Source: Enterobacillus tribolii
Lineage (GTDB): Bacteria; Pseudomonadota; Gammaproteobacteria; Enterobacterales; Enterobacteriaceae
NCBI RefSeq assembly: GCF_003363015.1
Contig: NZ_QRAP01000006.1
Span: forward strand, 62,001 to 126,000
Length of the DNA: 64,000 bases
Direction: 5' to 3'
The notes under the pieces: model-generated
The model's database searches: none
What the model saw: only the letters and a program-made list of their open reading frames with translations
Told to the model about the DNA's origin: nothing
In this document: positions 17,341 through 28,452 of the stretch, piece after piece
Numbering within the stretch: the stretch's first letter is position 1
Layout of the letters: every line of letters begins with the position of its first letter
Program-made: the position numbers and the translations under genes

Positions 17341-17821
17341 CCGTTGTGAGAGGGCGCCCGTCTGCATAATTATGCCAATACATCTGACCGCCTGCTCATT
17401 TCTTTGCAGTCAATCCACCAAGGTTATAAGTTGGTATGGCAGAGAATAATTCTTTGGCAAGGTGATTTTCTGTACAATTCTCCGAGCAGAATGCCAGAAA
17501 CAGGCTGGTTATATACGCGGTGATGCTACCATAAAACAACATTATTCGCTGGTGCGGTGATTATCTCTGGACGATGATACCGCATCTGGTTTTGGCTCTT
17601 GTCTTTTTCCGGTCAGAACGTTTTACTTATCGCCGCTGTCGCCGGATAACCCCGACTAATAATACAAATAGCATTGTCACCGACCGGAACGTGATAGCCG
17701 GAAGGTAAGGGGAAGTTTTTGCGCCAGGGGAGTGCGGAGTCATCATCACCGGGATGTGCCATCGGCAGAATCATTCTGTTGTTTTCCTCTTTCCCTGCGC
17801 CGGTACGCGGCCGGCGGCAAG

Positions 17822-17837
17822 ATCAAGATATCTTGAT
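17822..17837. repeat. Perfect 16-bp palindrome upstream of brnQ
   Basis: ATCAAGATATCTTGAT is fully self-complementary and ends 48 bases before the brnQ start codon. The length and position suggest an operator, but I do not recognise the regulator. It does not match the Lrp consensus. Confidence 0.5.
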
Positions 17838-17885
17838 ACCGTTGAATCGTTTTCGTTTAAGGCAATAACACGACATCCCATACTT

Positions 17886-19205
17886 ATGAGCCATCGTTTA
17901 ACATCTAAAGATATCCTCGCGTTAGGATTTATGACCTTTGCGCTGTTTGTCGGCGCAGGCAACATCATTTTCCCTCCCATGGTTGGTTTGCAGTCGGGCG
18001 AACACGTCTGGATTGCTGCTTTGGGCTTTCTGGTAACGGCGGTAGGGCTGCCGGTGATTACGGTTGTGGCCCTGGCGAAAGTGGGCGGCGGCGTTGACGC
18101 GCTCAGTACGCCCATCGGCCGCGCCGCCGGTCTGGTGCTGGCGACGGTATGTTACCTGGCCGTTGGCCCGTTGTTCGCCACGCCGCGTACTGCCACGGTT
18201 TCCTTTGAATTGGGGATCGCGCCGCTGACCGGCGACAGCGCACTGCCGCTGTTCATTTACAGCGTGATCTATTTCTCTCTGGTGATCCTGATTTCGCTCT
18301 ATCCGGGTAAGCTGCTGGACACCGTGGGCCACTTCCTGGCGCCGCTGAAGATCGTCGCCCTGGCGATTCTGGGCGTTGCCGCGGTGATGTGGCCGGCCGG
18401 ATCGCCGATTCCGGCGACGGAAAGCTATCAGGCGGTGCCGTTCTCCAACGGCTTCGTCAACGGTTACCTGACGATGGATACGCTGGGCGCGATGGTGTTC
18501 GGCATCGTTATCGTCAACGCCGCGCGTTCCCGCGGCGTGCAGGATTCACGCCTGCTGACCCGCTACACCATCTGGGCCGGTCTGATTGCCGGCGTGGGGC
18601 TGACGCTGGTTTACCTCAGCCTGTTCAAGCTGGGCTCCAACAGCGCTTCTCTGGTGCCGGATGCGCAGAACGGCGCGGTGATTCTGCATGCCTATGTTCA
18701 GCACACCTTCGGCGGCCTGGGCAGTTTCTTCCTGGCGGCGTTAATCTTTATTGCCTGTATGGTAACGGCGGTCGGCCTGACCTGCGCCTGTGCTGAGTTT
18801 TTCGCTCAGTATCTGCCGCTCAGCTACCGTGCGCTGGTGTTCATCCTCGGGTTGTTCGCCATGCTGGTCTCCAATCTGGGGCTGAGCCACCTGATTCAGA
18901 TTTCCATACCGGTGCTGACGGCGATTTATCCTCCCTGTATCGTGATGGTCGTACTGAGCTTCAGCCTGCGCTTCTGGCGCTCCGCGTCGCGCGTCTTTGC
19001 GCCGGTGATGCTGGTCAGCCTGCTGTTCGGCATCCTGGACGGCGTTAAAGCCTCCGCCTGGCAGCATTTCCTGCCGGCATGGACCGAGAAGCTGCCGTTG
19101 GCGGCGCAGGGGCTGGCGTGGTTACTGCCGTCGCTGCTGGTGCTGGTGATTGCCGGTATCTACGATCGCATGAGCCACACGCCCAGCGTTCCGGTACACG
19201 ACTGA
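17886..19205 (+). CDS. brnQ: Branched-chain amino acid transporter BrnQ
   Basis: A 439-residue permease, the same length as E. coli BrnQ (LIV-II system), with about 12 membrane helices. It starts with the family block containing [18 protein letters not shown], and the [10 protein letters not shown] motif is conserved. It takes up leucine, isoleucine and valine with sodium or protons. The ATG at 17886 gives the standard N-terminus. In E. coli brnQ follows phoR and precedes proY; here proY is kept but pdeF replaces the pho genes, so a rearrangement lies just upstream. Confidence 0.95.
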   Translation: MSHRLTSKDILALGFMTFALFVGAGNIIFPPMVGLQSGEHVWIAALGFLVTAVGLPVITVVALAKVGGGVDALSTPIGRAAGLVLATVCYLAVGPLFATPRTATVSFELGIAPLTGDSALPLFIYSVIYFSLVILISLYPGKLLDTVGHFLAPLKIVALAILGVAAVMWPAGSPIPATESYQAVPFSNGFVNGYLTMDTLGAMVFGIVIVNAARSRGVQDSRLLTRYTIWAGLIAGVGLTLVYLSLFKLGSNSASLVPDAQNGAVILHAYVQHTFGGLGSFFLAALIFIACMVTAVGLTCACAEFFAQYLPLSYRALVFILGLFAMLVSNLGLSHLIQISIPVLTAIYPPCIVMVVLSFSLRFWRSASRVFAPVMLVSLLFGILDGVKASAWQHFLPAWTEKLPLAAQGLAWLLPSLLVLVIAGIYDRMSHTPSVPVHD

Positions 19206-19219
19206 TCGTTCATATTCAC

Positions 19220-19241
19220 GGCAGGCTTTAATAAGCCTGCC
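19220..19241. repeat. Hairpin after brnQ
   Basis: Nine-base arms GGCAGGCTT and AAGCCTGCC with a four-base loop lie 14 bases after the brnQ stop. No T tract follows, so it may be an mRNA-stabilising 3' hairpin rather than the terminator. Confidence 0.45.
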
Positions 19242-19305
19242 ATCATGAACAGGATGAATTCCGAACGTCTTGCATTTATAATCACAAATTCTGATTTTCT
19301 TTTCA

Positions 19306-19332
19306 TCACGGGCTGCGGCCCGTGATTTTTTG
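19306..19332 (+). terminator. Terminator between brnQ and proY
   Basis: CACGGG and CCCGTG with a short GC-rich loop run into ATTTTTT, 25 bases before the proY start codon. It probably limits read-through from brnQ into proY. Confidence 0.7.
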
Positions 19333-19356
19333 ACAGGCGATAACGGATACATCTCT

Positions 19357-20730
19357 ATGCAAGAGCAACCCAATAAGCTTAAACGTGGTCTGAATGCGCG
19401 CCACATCCGCTTTATGGCGCTGGGTTCCGCCATCGGCACCGGCTTGTTCTATGGCTCGGCCTCCGCCATTCAGATGGCCGGCCCCAGCGTATTGCTGGCT
19501 TATCTGATCGGCGGCGTCGTGGCGTTTATCATCATGCGCGCGCTGGGCGAAATGTCGGTCAATAACCCTCAGGCCAGTTCTTTTTCCCGCTATGCGCAGG
19601 ATTACCTCGGGCCGATGGCCGGCTATATCACCGGCTGGACGTACTGTTTCGAAATTCTGATCGTCGCCATTGCCGACGTAACGGCATTCGGCATCTATAT
19701 GGGCGTCTGGTTCCCGCATGTGCCGCACTGGGTGTGGGTGCTGAGCGTGGTGCTGATTATCGGCGCGATCAACCTGGTCAGCGTGAAGGTGTTTGGCGAA
19801 CTGGAGTTTTGGTTCTCGTTCTTCAAGGTCGCGACCATCATCATCATGATTGTGGCCGGTATCGGCATTATCGTCTGGGGTATCGGCAACGGAGGGCAGC
19901 CGACCGGCATCCACAACCTGTGGGTCAACGGCGGGTTCTTCAGTAACGGCATTATGGGGATGATCCTTTCCCTGCAAATGGTGATGTTCGCCTATGGCGG
20001 TATTGAGATTATCGGGATCACCGCCGGCGAGGCGAAAAACCCGAAGGTGTCGATTCCCAAAGCCATTAACTCCGTACCGTTCCGTATCCTGGTGTTCTAC
20101 GTGGGCACGCTGTTCGTCATTATGTCGATCTACCCGTGGAATCAGGTGGGCACCAACGGCAGTCCGTTCGTGCTGACGTTCCAGCATATGGGGATCACGG
20201 CGGCGGCAGGCATTCTGAACTTCGTGGTGATCACCGCTTCTCTGTCGGCGATTAACAGCGACGTGTTCGGCGTGGGCCGTATGCTGTACGGCATGGCGGA
20301 ACAGGGGCACGCGCCGAAGATTTTCACCAAAATCTCCAGTAACGGCATTCCGTGGGTGACGGTGGTGGTGATGGTTACTGCGCTGCTGGCGGCGGTCTAC
20401 CTGAACTACATCATGCCGGAGCGTGTTTTCCTGGTGATTGCGTCGCTGGCGACCTTCGCTACCGTTTGGGTGTGGATCATGATTTTGTGCTCCCAGATCG
20501 CCTTCCGTCGCCGTCTTTCCGCCGAACAGGTGAAAGCGCTGGAGTTTCCGCTGCGCGGCGGCATCGTGACGTCGGTGTTTGGCATCATTTTCCTGGTGTT
20601 TATCATCGGCCTGATTGGTTATTTCCCGGATACCCGTATTTCACTGATTGCCGGTGCGATTTGGATCGTGCTGTTGCTGGTAGGGTATGTGTTCGTGAAG
20701 AAGGCGACGCGACCGGTGATGAAAGGTTAA
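19357..20730 (+). CDS. proY: APC-family amino acid permease ProY
   Basis: The 457-residue protein equals E. coli ProY in length and follows it along the whole chain, with 12 hydrophobic segments, the N-terminal [12 protein letters not shown] helix break and the conserved [14 protein letters not shown] block of the amino acid transporter family. It was first described as a cryptic proline permease; later work on the family suggests histidine transport, so the substrate is uncertain. The ATG at 19357 is chosen from the family N-terminus. A bidirectional terminator separates it from convergent ybdG. Confidence 0.93.
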   Translation: MQEQPNKLKRGLNARHIRFMALGSAIGTGLFYGSASAIQMAGPSVLLAYLIGGVVAFIIMRALGEMSVNNPQASSFSRYAQDYLGPMAGYITGWTYCFEILIVAIADVTAFGIYMGVWFPHVPHWVWVLSVVLIIGAINLVSVKVFGELEFWFSFFKVATIIIMIVAGIGIIVWGIGNGGQPTGIHNLWVNGGFFSNGIMGMILSLQMVMFAYGGIEIIGITAGEAKNPKVSIPKAINSVPFRILVFYVGTLFVIMSIYPWNQVGTNGSPFVLTFQHMGITAAAGILNFVVITASLSAINSDVFGVGRMLYGMAEQGHAPKIFTKISSNGIPWVTVVVMVTALLAAVYLNYIMPERVFLVIASLATFATVWVWIMILCSQIAFRRRLSAEQVKALEFPLRGGIVTSVFGIIFLVFIIGLIGYFPDTRISLIAGAIWIVLLLVGYVFVKKATRPVMKG

Positions 20731-20744
20731 CGTCGGCGATAAAT

Positions 20745-20775
20745 GAAAAAACGGAGCCTGGGCTCCGTTTTTTTA
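20745..20775. terminator. Bidirectional terminator between proY and ybdG
   Basis: An A run, ACGGAGCC, a two-base loop, GGCTCCGT and a T run form a symmetric hairpin between two convergent genes. Confidence 0.9.
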
Positions 20776-20789
20776 TGGCGCAGAAATGA

Positions 20790-22040
20790 TTACGCCGGAT
20801 GTCCGATTGAACGCATATCGTTGCCGGTCGGTGTCTGATGTACACGCAGCCCGAACTCCGGGATCACGGCAAAGGAGTGATCGAAGATATCCGACTGGAT
20901 GTCTTCATACTCTGCCCAGACCGTAGTACTGGTGAAGGCATAAATCTCCAGCGGCAGGCCTTCTGCGGTCGGGGCCAGTTGGCGCACCATCAGCGTCATA
21001 TCCTTACGGATGCGGGGGTGGGAGCGCAGGTAGGCCTGCAGATAGGCGCGGAACGTACCGAGGTTGGTCATGCGGCGCCCGTTCAGCGGTGAGCTGAGGT
21101 CGGTGTGCTGCTGGCTGTTGTACGTCGTCAGTTCCTGGGTTTTGGCATCGATGTAAGGCGCCAGCAGCTGGCTTTTCATCAGATGCTGATGTTCGTCATC
21201 GGATAAAAAGTGCACGCTGGTGGTGTCGATATTCAGGCTGCGCTTGATACGGCGCCCGCCGGACTCCGACATGGCGCGCCAGTTCTTGAACGAATCGGAA
21301 ATCAGCGCGTAGGTTGGAATGGTGGTGATGGTGTTGTCCCAGTTTTTCACCTTCACGGTGGTCAGCCCGATGTCGATAACCGCGCCGTCGGCGCCGTACT
21401 TCGGCATTTCCAGCCAGTCGCCCATGTGCAGCATGTTGTTGGCGGAAAGCTGGATACCGGCGACCAGACCCAGAATCGGATCCTTGAACACCAACATCAG
21501 TACCGCCGTCATGGCGCCCAGACCGCTGATTAAAATCAGCGGCGATTTCCCGATGAGCAGGGAAATCATCATAATCCCGATAATGATGGCGGCAACCAGC
21601 TTGACCCCCTGGAAGATGCCGCGCAGCGGCAACTGGGAGGCAAAAGAGAACCGATGCGAGAGATCCAGCAGGGTGTCGAGCAGGGAGAACAGCGACAGCA
21701 GGGCGTAGAGCATGATCCAGAGCTGTGCGCACAGGATCAGGATATCACCGGCCTGCGTGCCCGGATGCAGCCAGACTACGGCCTGAATATTGACGATGAT
21801 CCCCTGAATGGTCAGGGCGATGCGGCGGAACAGTTTGTTTTGGGTAATCACCTGCAACCACAGACGCTGGCTTTGCTGCCCCATGCGCTCCAGGCGGGTG
21901 AGTACGATACGGTGCAGGATAAAATGAATCACCAGGGCGGTGAGCAGTATCAGCCCCAGAATCACAATCAGCGATGTGGTATAGGTGTCGGTGAAATCCA
22001 GTCCATATTGTTCCAGCCATTTCATTACGTTTTTTTGCAT
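20790..22040 (-). CDS. ybdG: Miniconductance mechanosensitive channel YbdG
   Basis: The 416-residue protein aligns with E. coli YbdG (415), the MscM-type channel of the MscS superfamily. Five membrane helices lie in about the first 190 residues, ending in the pore helix [20 protein letters not shown], followed by the MscS beta domain and a family-specific cytoplasmic insertion. It opens under membrane tension to relieve mild hypo-osmotic stress. In E. coli ybdG is elsewhere on the chromosome; here it sits between proY and malZ and is divergent from malZ. The start at 22040 follows GGAAG; an internal ATG five codons later is possible. Confidence 0.92.
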   Translation of the reverse strand: MQKNVMKWLEQYGLDFTDTYTTSLIVILGLILLTALVIHFILHRIVLTRLERMGQQSQRLWLQVITQNKLFRRIALTIQGIIVNIQAVVWLHPGTQAGDILILCAQLWIMLYALLSLFSLLDTLLDLSHRFSFASQLPLRGIFQGVKLVAAIIIGIMMISLLIGKSPLILISGLGAMTAVLMLVFKDPILGLVAGIQLSANNMLHMGDWLEMPKYGADGAVIDIGLTTVKVKNWDNTITTIPTYALISDSFKNWRAMSESGGRRIKRSLNIDTTSVHFLSDDEHQHLMKSQLLAPYIDAKTQELTTYNSQQHTDLSSPLNGRRMTNLGTFRAYLQAYLRSHPRIRKDMTLMVRQLAPTAEGLPLEIYAFTSTTVWAEYEDIQSDIFDHSFAVIPEFGLRVHQTPTGNDMRSIGHPA

Positions 22041-22108
22041 GCATCTTCCTTAATTTTCCGATAGATAAACTATGATGTTGCACGTAATAGGCTACTTGTT
22101 CTGGATGC

Positions 22109-22125
22109 ATCCCGCAACGCGGGAT
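22109..22125. repeat. Inverted repeat in the ybdG-malZ divergent region
   Basis: Seven-base arms ATCCCGC and GCGGGAT with spacer AAC. It lies between the MalT boxes and the ybdG start, so it could be an operator for ybdG. The regulator is unknown. Confidence 0.4.
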
Positions 22126-22132
22126 AACGGAA

Positions 22133-22155
22133 TATCCTCCCCGCACCTCCTCCCC
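22133..22155 (+). promoter_or_regulatory. Two MalT boxes upstream of malZ
   Basis: CCTCCTCCCC at 22146-22155 is the exact reverse complement of the MalT consensus GGGGA(T/G)GAGG. TATCCTCCCC at 22133-22142 matches at 8 of 10 positions. The two are direct repeats 13 bases apart. MalT, with ATP and maltotriose, activates malZ in E. coli. Confidence 0.65.
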
Positions 22156-22237
22156 GTAAAACTTTCAGACAGATGAGCAGGATGTTCCGGCATCATGGCA
22201 TGCTGCGCACAAAGGTATTCAGACGGAGACGATCCTG

Positions 22238-24037
22238 ATGTTATTTGCATGGCACTTACCGGTTCCACCTTATGTCCGGCAGCGCGGGAACAAGCTGGAC
22301 ATCACGCTGCTGTTGCAGGGCAGCGACCTGCCGCAGCAGGTTTTCCTGCGCTGTGAGCCGGATAACGAAGAGTGGCTGCTGACGATGACGGCGCGTGAAG
22401 CGGGAGAGTACGTCAGCTATCACGGCGCGCTGCCGCTGACGGAGGGGGAGCCGCTGCGGCGTTATTGCTTCAAGATGCTGTGGGCGGACCGGCAACTGTG
22501 GTGCGGCCCGCGCGGCTTACAGGTTATTCCTCCGCCCCAGACGGAGCAGTTTGCCCTGGAGCTCCCCGGATCGCAGCCGGAGTGGGCCGCCGATCAGGTG
22601 TTCTATCAAATTTTCCCCGACCGTTTCGCCCGCGGAGAAGGGAAAGCGCCGCTTGCCGCCGGAGAGGACTATCTGGCCTGGGAGGCGCCGCTGAAAGCGA
22701 AGCAGGGCTCTTCCGCGTTTTACGGCGGCGATCTGGACGGCATTTGCGCCCGGTTGCCTTACCTGCAACGGCTCGGCGTGACCGCGCTATATCTGAACCC
22801 GGTGTTCACCGCGCCCAGCAACCACAAGTATGACACCGAAGATTACTACAACGTCGATCCCCGCTTTGGCGGCAACGACGCCCTGCTGCGTTTGCGTGAA
22901 GCGACGCGTGCGGCAGGTATGCGCCTGATTCTGGACGGCGTGTTCAACCATACCGGAGAAACGCATCCGTGGTTTGATCGTGCGGGGCGCGGCAAGGACG
23001 GGGCGTTTCACCATCCGGATTCCCCGCACCGTGAACGCTTTACCTTCCTGCCGGACGGGCGGGTGCTGGACTGGAAGGGCAACGCGCATCTGCCCAAGCT
23101 GGACTTCGCCAGCCAGCGGGTGGTTGACAGCATCTACCGGGGGCCGGACAGCGTGACGCGCTACTGGCTGCGGCCGCCGTACAGTATTGATGGCTGGCGG
23201 CTGGACGTGATTCACATGCTCGGCGAAGGCGGCAGCGCGCGCGGCAACCTGACTCATCTGGCCGGGATTTACCGCAGCATCCGCGAAGAGAATCCACAGG
23301 CGTATGTTCTGGGCGAACACTTCGGCGATGCGCGCCGCTGGTTGCAGGCCGGCGTGGAAGACGCCGCCATGAACTACATGGGATTCGCCCTGCCGGTCAG
23401 GGCGTTCCTGGCCGGTGTTGACGTCGCCTATCAGCCGGCGCAGCTCAGCGCAGGGCAGTGCGCGGAGTGGATGGAATCCTACCGCGCCGGGCTTTCTCAT
23501 TCCCAGCAACTGGTGATGTTTAACCAGCTCGACAGCCACGATACTGCACGTATGCTGACGTTGCTGAACCACAATACGCGCCGGATGAAAATGGCGCTGG
23601 TCTGGCTGTTCACCTGGATTGGTATTCCCTGCCTCTATTACGGCGACGAGATTGGGTTGGACGGCGAAAACGATCCATTCTGCCGTAAAACCTTCCCGTG
23701 GGATGAGCAGCGCTGGGACGCCGGCCTGTTTGACGTCAGCCGTAAAATGGCGGCGTTGCGCAGGGAAAGCGTCGCACTGCGCCGTGGCGGCTGCCAGGTG
23801 ATTTATTGCCGCGGTGAAACGCTGGTGTTCGTGCGTACTTACGAACATGAAACCTGGCTGGTGGCTCTGCAACGTGAGCGGACAGGGGAGTGCGTGCTGC
23901 CATTGACGCCGCTGTTGCCGTCCGGGGCGTGGATCTGCCAGGAGGGGGAAGGCGTGCTCACCGGCGAGGCAGACTATCTGGCGCTATCGCTGCCGGCGGA
24001 GAGTGCGACGGTGTGGCGCATATCGGCACAGGGCTGA
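22238..24037 (+). CDS. malZ: Maltodextrin glucosidase MalZ
   Basis: A 599-residue cytoplasmic GH13 enzyme (E. coli MalZ 604) that removes glucose from the reducing end of maltodextrins. Residues 1-110 form the N-terminal beta domain, then the (beta/alpha)8 barrel: region I includes D-G-V-F-N-H, the catalytic nucleophile is Asp323 in D-G-W-R-L-D, the acid/base Glu360 lies in V-L-G-E-H-F-G-D, and Asp435 in Q-L-D-S-H-D-T-A-R completes the triad. MalT boxes upstream support maltose regulation. A terminator follows. In E. coli malZ lies between proY and acpH, so only ybdG and the peroxiredoxin gene are additions here. Confidence 0.95.
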   Translation: MLFAWHLPVPPYVRQRGNKLDITLLLQGSDLPQQVFLRCEPDNEEWLLTMTAREAGEYVSYHGALPLTEGEPLRRYCFKMLWADRQLWCGPRGLQVIPPPQTEQFALELPGSQPEWAADQVFYQIFPDRFARGEGKAPLAAGEDYLAWEAPLKAKQGSSAFYGGDLDGICARLPYLQRLGVTALYLNPVFTAPSNHKYDTEDYYNVDPRFGGNDALLRLREATRAAGMRLILDGVFNHTGETHPWFDRAGRGKDGAFHHPDSPHRERFTFLPDGRVLDWKGNAHLPKLDFASQRVVDSIYRGPDSVTRYWLRPPYSIDGWRLDVIHMLGEGGSARGNLTHLAGIYRSIREENPQAYVLGEHFGDARRWLQAGVEDAAMNYMGFALPVRAFLAGVDVAYQPAQLSAGQCAEWMESYRAGLSHSQQLVMFNQLDSHDTARMLTLLNHNTRRMKMALVWLFTWIGIPCLYYGDEIGLDGENDPFCRKTFPWDEQRWDAGLFDVSRKMAALRRESVALRRGGCQVIYCRGETLVFVRTYEHETWLVALQRERTGECVLPLTPLLPSGAWICQEGEGVLTGEADYLALSLPAESATVWRISAQG

Positions 24038-24059
24038 TCGTTCATTATTTTTGTATTGA

Positions 24060-24097
24060 AAAACGGAGCAGGTTATAGCCGCTCCGTTTTCTTTTTT
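24060..24097 (+). terminator. Rho-independent terminator after malZ
   Basis: AAAACGGAGC (24060-24069) pairs with GCTCCGTTTT (24081-24090), followed by a T run. Confidence 0.88.
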
Positions 24098-24378
24098 GCG
24101 TAAAGCTGGTTTTTTTGTTTACTTACAATGCATTGGTTTAAATATTCAGCCATGAAAATCATGCATTTCCTAATCTATACCATAATTAGTCACGGCGGCA
24201 TCAGCAATTACGTTAGACAAACAACACATTAAAGATGAAATATGTCCGCCGGGTTTCTGTTGCCCGACGCGTGGCGTTTGCTCACGGACGGGCGTTTCAG
24301 TCCCCGTGAGTCCCATTTCCGGTTCATCATTCCGGCTGCCCGTTTGCCGGTTTTTGGCGGGTCTTGTCGTAATAACAG
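24098..24378. other. malZ-peroxiredoxin convergent intergenic region
   Basis: About 280 bases without a gene between two terminators. No promoter, repeat or RNA gene can be recognised. The composition changes from AT-rich (24100-24240) to GC-rich (24240-24370). Confidence 0.5.
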
Positions 24379-24404
24379 AAAAGGCGACCGTGGGGTCGCC
24401 TTTT
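24377..24404 (-). terminator. Terminator after the peroxiredoxin gene
   Basis: AAAAGGCGACC and GGTCGCCTTTT flank a small loop; a T run follows the stem on the minus strand. It may work in both directions. Confidence 0.75.
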
Positions 24405-24425
24405 GTCGTTTTGGGTAAAACGAAA

Positions 24426-25028
24426 TTACAGCTTGGCAGCGTTCTCAGACAGGTACTTAGCTACGCCGTCCGGAGAATCTTTCATACCGGCTTTGCCTTT
24501 TTCCCACTGTGCCGGGCAAACTTCGCCGTGCTCTTCGTGGAACTGCAGCGCGTCAACCATGCGCAGCATTTCGTCGATGTTACGGCCCAGCGGCAGGTCG
24601 TTAACAACCTGGTGGCGAACAATGCCGTTTTTGTCGATCAGGAAGGAACCGCGCAGCGCAACGCCGGCGTCCGGGTGTTCAATGCCGTAAGCTTTCTGGA
24701 TTTCACGCTTAACGTCAGCAACCATGGCATATTTCACTTCACCGATGCCGCCCTTATCAACCGGGGTCTTACGCCATGCGTTGTGAACGAACTCAGAGTC
24801 GAAAGAAACGCCGACAACTTCAACGCCACGCTTCTGGAATTCTGCATAGCGGTGATCGAATGCGATCAGCTCAGACGGACATACGAAGGTGAAGTCCATC
24901 GGCCAGAAGAAGACAACAGTCGGCTTGCCGCTGGTGTGCTTTTTGAAGTTGAAGTTTTCTACGATTTCACCGTTGCCCAGTACGGCAGCGGCGGTAAAGT
25001 CAGGGGCTTGACGAGTAACCAGGACCAT
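24426..25028 (-). CDS. Typical 2-Cys peroxiredoxin (AhpC/TSA family)
   Basis: A 200-residue thiol peroxidase that reduces hydrogen peroxide and organic peroxides. The peroxidatic Cys50 lies in D-F-T-F-V-C-P-S-E and the resolving Cys171 in H-G-E-V-C-P-A-Q-W, as in typical dimeric 2-Cys enzymes. It is closer to the eukaryotic and Yersinia TsaA type than to E. coli AhpC, and no ahpF gene is near, so thioredoxin is the likely reductant. I moved the start to 25028 because AGGAG lies eight bases before that ATG and the family begins there. A -10-like TATAGT (25084-25089, minus) and an OxyR-like element lie upstream. Confidence 0.92.
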   Translation of the reverse strand: MVLVTRQAPDFTAAAVLGNGEIVENFNFKKHTSGKPTVVFFWPMDFTFVCPSELIAFDHRYAEFQKRGVEVVGVSFDSEFVHNAWRKTPVDKGGIGEVKYAMVADVKREIQKAYGIEHPDAGVALRGSFLIDKNGIVRHQVVNDLPLGRNIDEMLRMVDALQFHEEHGEVCPAQWEKGKAGMKDSPDGVAKYLSENAAKL

Positions 25029-25134
25029 TGAAGAACTCCTGTTAATAGTTTGAGTGGTTGATTGAATCCTTAAGACGGGAATCACTATACGTATTTAACG
25101 TTTGTGAATAAAGGGTAAAACTCCAATCGATAAT

Positions 25135-25149
25135 ATAGCTTTTACCTAT
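25135..25149 (-). promoter_or_regulatory. OxyR-like element upstream of the peroxiredoxin gene
   Basis: ATAG-C-T-TTT-A-C-CTAT matches one full unit of the OxyR consensus (ATAGnTnnnAnCTAT) at every fixed position. The adjoining second unit (from 25157) is weak. The site is centred about 65 bases upstream of the transcription start inferred from TATAGT, a usual distance for OxyR activation. Confidence 0.45.
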
Positions 25150-25193
25150 CAATCAGATTAAACAACGCAGTAGCGCCCTAAATTTAACCACTT

Positions 25194-25223
25194 TAAAAAA
25201 ATGGGCAATACCCTGGCGGGGTA
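25194..25223 (-). terminator. Terminator after acpH
   Basis: On the minus strand TACCC and GGGTA with a five-base loop are followed after a few bases by seven T residues. The short stem makes this a moderate call. Confidence 0.5.
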
Positions 25224-25246
25224 AACCGCACGTTTTGTTCGTTCGA

Positions 25247-25840
25247 TCACTTCGGCAACGACAGCGCACCCTGGCGTGCCTGCGTCATCAGGAACGGGTA
25301 AAACTGCCAGAACGCCTGTTCAAGATAAGTGTAATTCTCTTCCACATCGCTGAATGAGCCGGCTAAGGCAGCCAGCCGCGGGCGGCGTCTTGCCATGCTC
25401 TGCAACACCTCTGCGATAAACGGCAACTCCGCATACCGTTCCAGCCAGCGTTCGCGCCAGATGTAACTGTTCAGGTTGCGGAAGCGCTCAGGGGTTTCCG
25501 GCAACAGCGGAACGATTTGCCGCTGCGCCTGTTCGCTGAATACGGGTAGCGGGATGCCCGGCTCAATACGCTGCCAGTGGCGTGCCAGAAAATGATCCCA
25601 AACCACGTCAAGCGTAATGGGGGCAACCCGGCGGGATTCGTCGCGGAAGCGGCGTTTGGCCGCCAGTACCTGCGGCAGGCTGTCGGTCAGCGCATCGACG
25701 CGGCGGTGCATATAGATGCCGGCGATGACTGCTTCCGGGTACTCCCCGGCAGGATTGCCGCGTACGAAGTCAGCAAGCAGGTTACCGAACAAGGAGCTGT
25801 TTGCCAGCGAGGCGAGATGAAGATGGGCGAGAAAGTTCAT
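25247..25840 (-). CDS. acpH: Acyl carrier protein phosphodiesterase AcpH
   Basis: The 197-residue protein starts [10 protein letters not shown] and continues like E. coli AcpH (193), the enzyme that removes the 4'-phosphopantetheine arm from acyl carrier protein. The HD-like metal site is supported by the early His residues, the M-H-R-R-V-D segment near residue 46 and a D-V-V-W-D-H-F motif near residue 79. It is divergent from queA, the arrangement found in E. coli and relatives. Confidence 0.93.
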   Translation of the reverse strand: MNFLAHLHLASLANSSLFGNLLADFVRGNPAGEYPEAVIAGIYMHRRVDALTDSLPQVLAAKRRFRDESRRVAPITLDVVWDHFLARHWQRIEPGIPLPVFSEQAQRQIVPLLPETPERFRNLNSYIWRERWLERYAELPFIAEVLQSMARRRPRLAALAGSFSDVEENYTYLEQAFWQFYPFLMTQARQGALSLPK

Positions 25841-25885
25841 GGCGTCGAGTATAGAGCAGATCGTACCGCCGCGCCCAGAGTTTGC

Positions 25886-25914
25886 TTGCAGCAGGCGTCG
25901 TGCGGCTCTAGACT
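25886..25914 (+). promoter_or_regulatory. Probable sigma-70 promoter of queA
   Basis: TTGCAG (25886-25891), a 17-base spacer and TAGACT (25909-25914) lie 49 bases before the queA start codon. Confidence 0.55.
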
Positions 25915-25962
25915 AGGCCGCCTGTTTTTTGTGTCGTTATCCGGTATGAGTGAACTGAAGCC

Positions 25963-27036
25963 ATGCGCGTTGCCGATTTTTCTTTTGAACTTCCTGATGA
26001 ACTGATAGCCCGCTATCCGCAGGCCGAACGCAGCGGCTGCCGTTTGCTGTCGCTGGACGGGCCGACGGGGGCGCTGGAGCACGGCACTTTTACCGATATT
26101 CTGGATAAGCTGAATCCCGGCGATCTGCTGGTTTTCAATAATACCCGCGTGATTCCGGCGCGCCTGTTCGGCCGCAAAGCGAGCGGCGGCAAGCTGGAAG
26201 TGTTGGTGGAGCGGGTGCTGGACGACACGCGCGTGCTGGCGCACGTGCGCGCGTCGAAAGCGCCGAAGCCGGGCGCGGAGCTGCTGCTGGGCGACGATGA
26301 AAATATTCGCGCCACCATGGTGGCGCGCCATGACGCGTTGTTCGAGCTGCACTTTGACGACGGGCGCGACGTGTTGAGCATTCTGAACGCCGCCGGCCAT
26401 ATGCCGCTGCCGCCGTATATCGATCGTCCGGACGAAGAGGCCGATCGCGAGCTGTATCAGACGGTGTATGCCGATCGCCCCGGCGCAGTTGCGGCGCCTA
26501 CCGCCGGTCTGCATTTCGATGAGCCTTTGCTGGAAAAACTGCGCGCCAAAGGAGTGGAGATGGCGTTCGTCACGCTGCACGTTGGGGCGGGAACCTTCCA
26601 GCCGGTGCGCGTGGATACCATCGAAAATCACGTGATGCACTCCGAATATGCTGAAGTGCCGCCAGAGGTGGTGGAGGCGGTGTTAGCCTGTAAAGCGCGC
26701 GGTAACCGGGTTATCGCGGTGGGCACTACGTCGGTGCGTTCGCTGGAGAGTGCGGCGGCGGCGTCACAGGATGCGCTGATTGCGCCATTTTTTGATGATA
26801 CCCAGATATTTATTTATCCCGGCTATCACTATCAGGTGATTGACGCCCTGATTACCAATTTCCATTTGCCGGAGTCTACGCTGATTATGCTGGTGTCGGC
26901 ATTTGCCGGTTACCGCAATACCATGGCGGCGTATCACGAGGCCGTAGCGCAGCGTTACCGCTTTTTCAGCTATGGGGACGCGATGTTTATTACCCATAAT
27001 GCGGCGGCTGAACAAGAAACTGTATCTGGTCAATAA
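25963..27036 (+). CDS. queA: tRNA preQ1(34) S-adenosylmethionine ribosyltransferase-isomerase QueA
   Basis: A 357-residue enzyme (E. coli QueA 356) that transfers the ribosyl part of S-adenosylmethionine to preQ1 in tRNA, giving epoxyqueuosine. The N-terminal M-R-V-x-D-F-x-F-E-L-P, the central A-A-P-T-A-G-L-H-F and the T-L-H-V-G-A-G-T-F-x-P-V motifs are present. It is followed after 133 bases by tgt, which does the preceding step in queuosine synthesis, so the two probably share a transcript from the promoter at 25886. Confidence 0.97.
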   Translation: MRVADFSFELPDELIARYPQAERSGCRLLSLDGPTGALEHGTFTDILDKLNPGDLLVFNNTRVIPARLFGRKASGGKLEVLVERVLDDTRVLAHVRASKAPKPGAELLLGDDENIRATMVARHDALFELHFDDGRDVLSILNAAGHMPLPPYIDRPDEEADRELYQTVYADRPGAVAAPTAGLHFDEPLLEKLRAKGVEMAFVTLHVGAGTFQPVRVDTIENHVMHSEYAEVPPEVVEAVLACKARGNRVIAVGTTSVRSLESAAAASQDALIAPFFDDTQIFIYPGYHYQVIDALITNFHLPESTLIMLVSAFAGYRNTMAAYHEAVAQRYRFFSYGDAMFITHNAAAEQETVSGQ

Positions 27037-27169
27037 ATTGCGGCGGCGCGGCGTGTACAATGCCGCGGCTGATTTTTCTCCCTGCCGGATTCCGCTTCCT
27101 GTTGCACAGGTCTGCGGCATGGCGGGGTTTTTTAACTCATCGGACTGTTTTTCCGATGCGGAGGCATGA

Positions 27170-28297
<1,128 letters not shown>

Positions 28298-28452
28298 GGA
28301 CTGCGCCGGGCGCAATGTGCGTGAACCGGCGCTTAAATTTGTTTTTTTAGTAAAATTGACGGTTTCATAATGTCGGCATGATGCGATAATCGTTCTTTCG
28401 GACTGTTTGCCGTCAAATTCAAACCGTTGTTAAAAATAATGAGGGACATTAG

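Larger units (their letters stand above)
17289..17885. other. pdeF-brnQ intergenic region
   Basis: A 597-base gap with no credible gene. It contains the pdeF terminator, a 12-bp palindrome (GCATAATTATGC, 17364-17375) and a 16-bp palindrome close to brnQ. A reading frame runs into brnQ from 17754, but its extra 44 residues have no family support. The rest shows nothing I can name; the brnQ promoter was not located with confidence. Confidence 0.6.

Noticed and set aside
17754-17885. BrnQ with 44 extra N-terminal residues
   Set aside because: The extra part is Cys/Arg-rich, not conserved, and crosses the palindrome; the ATG at 17886 gives the exact family length.
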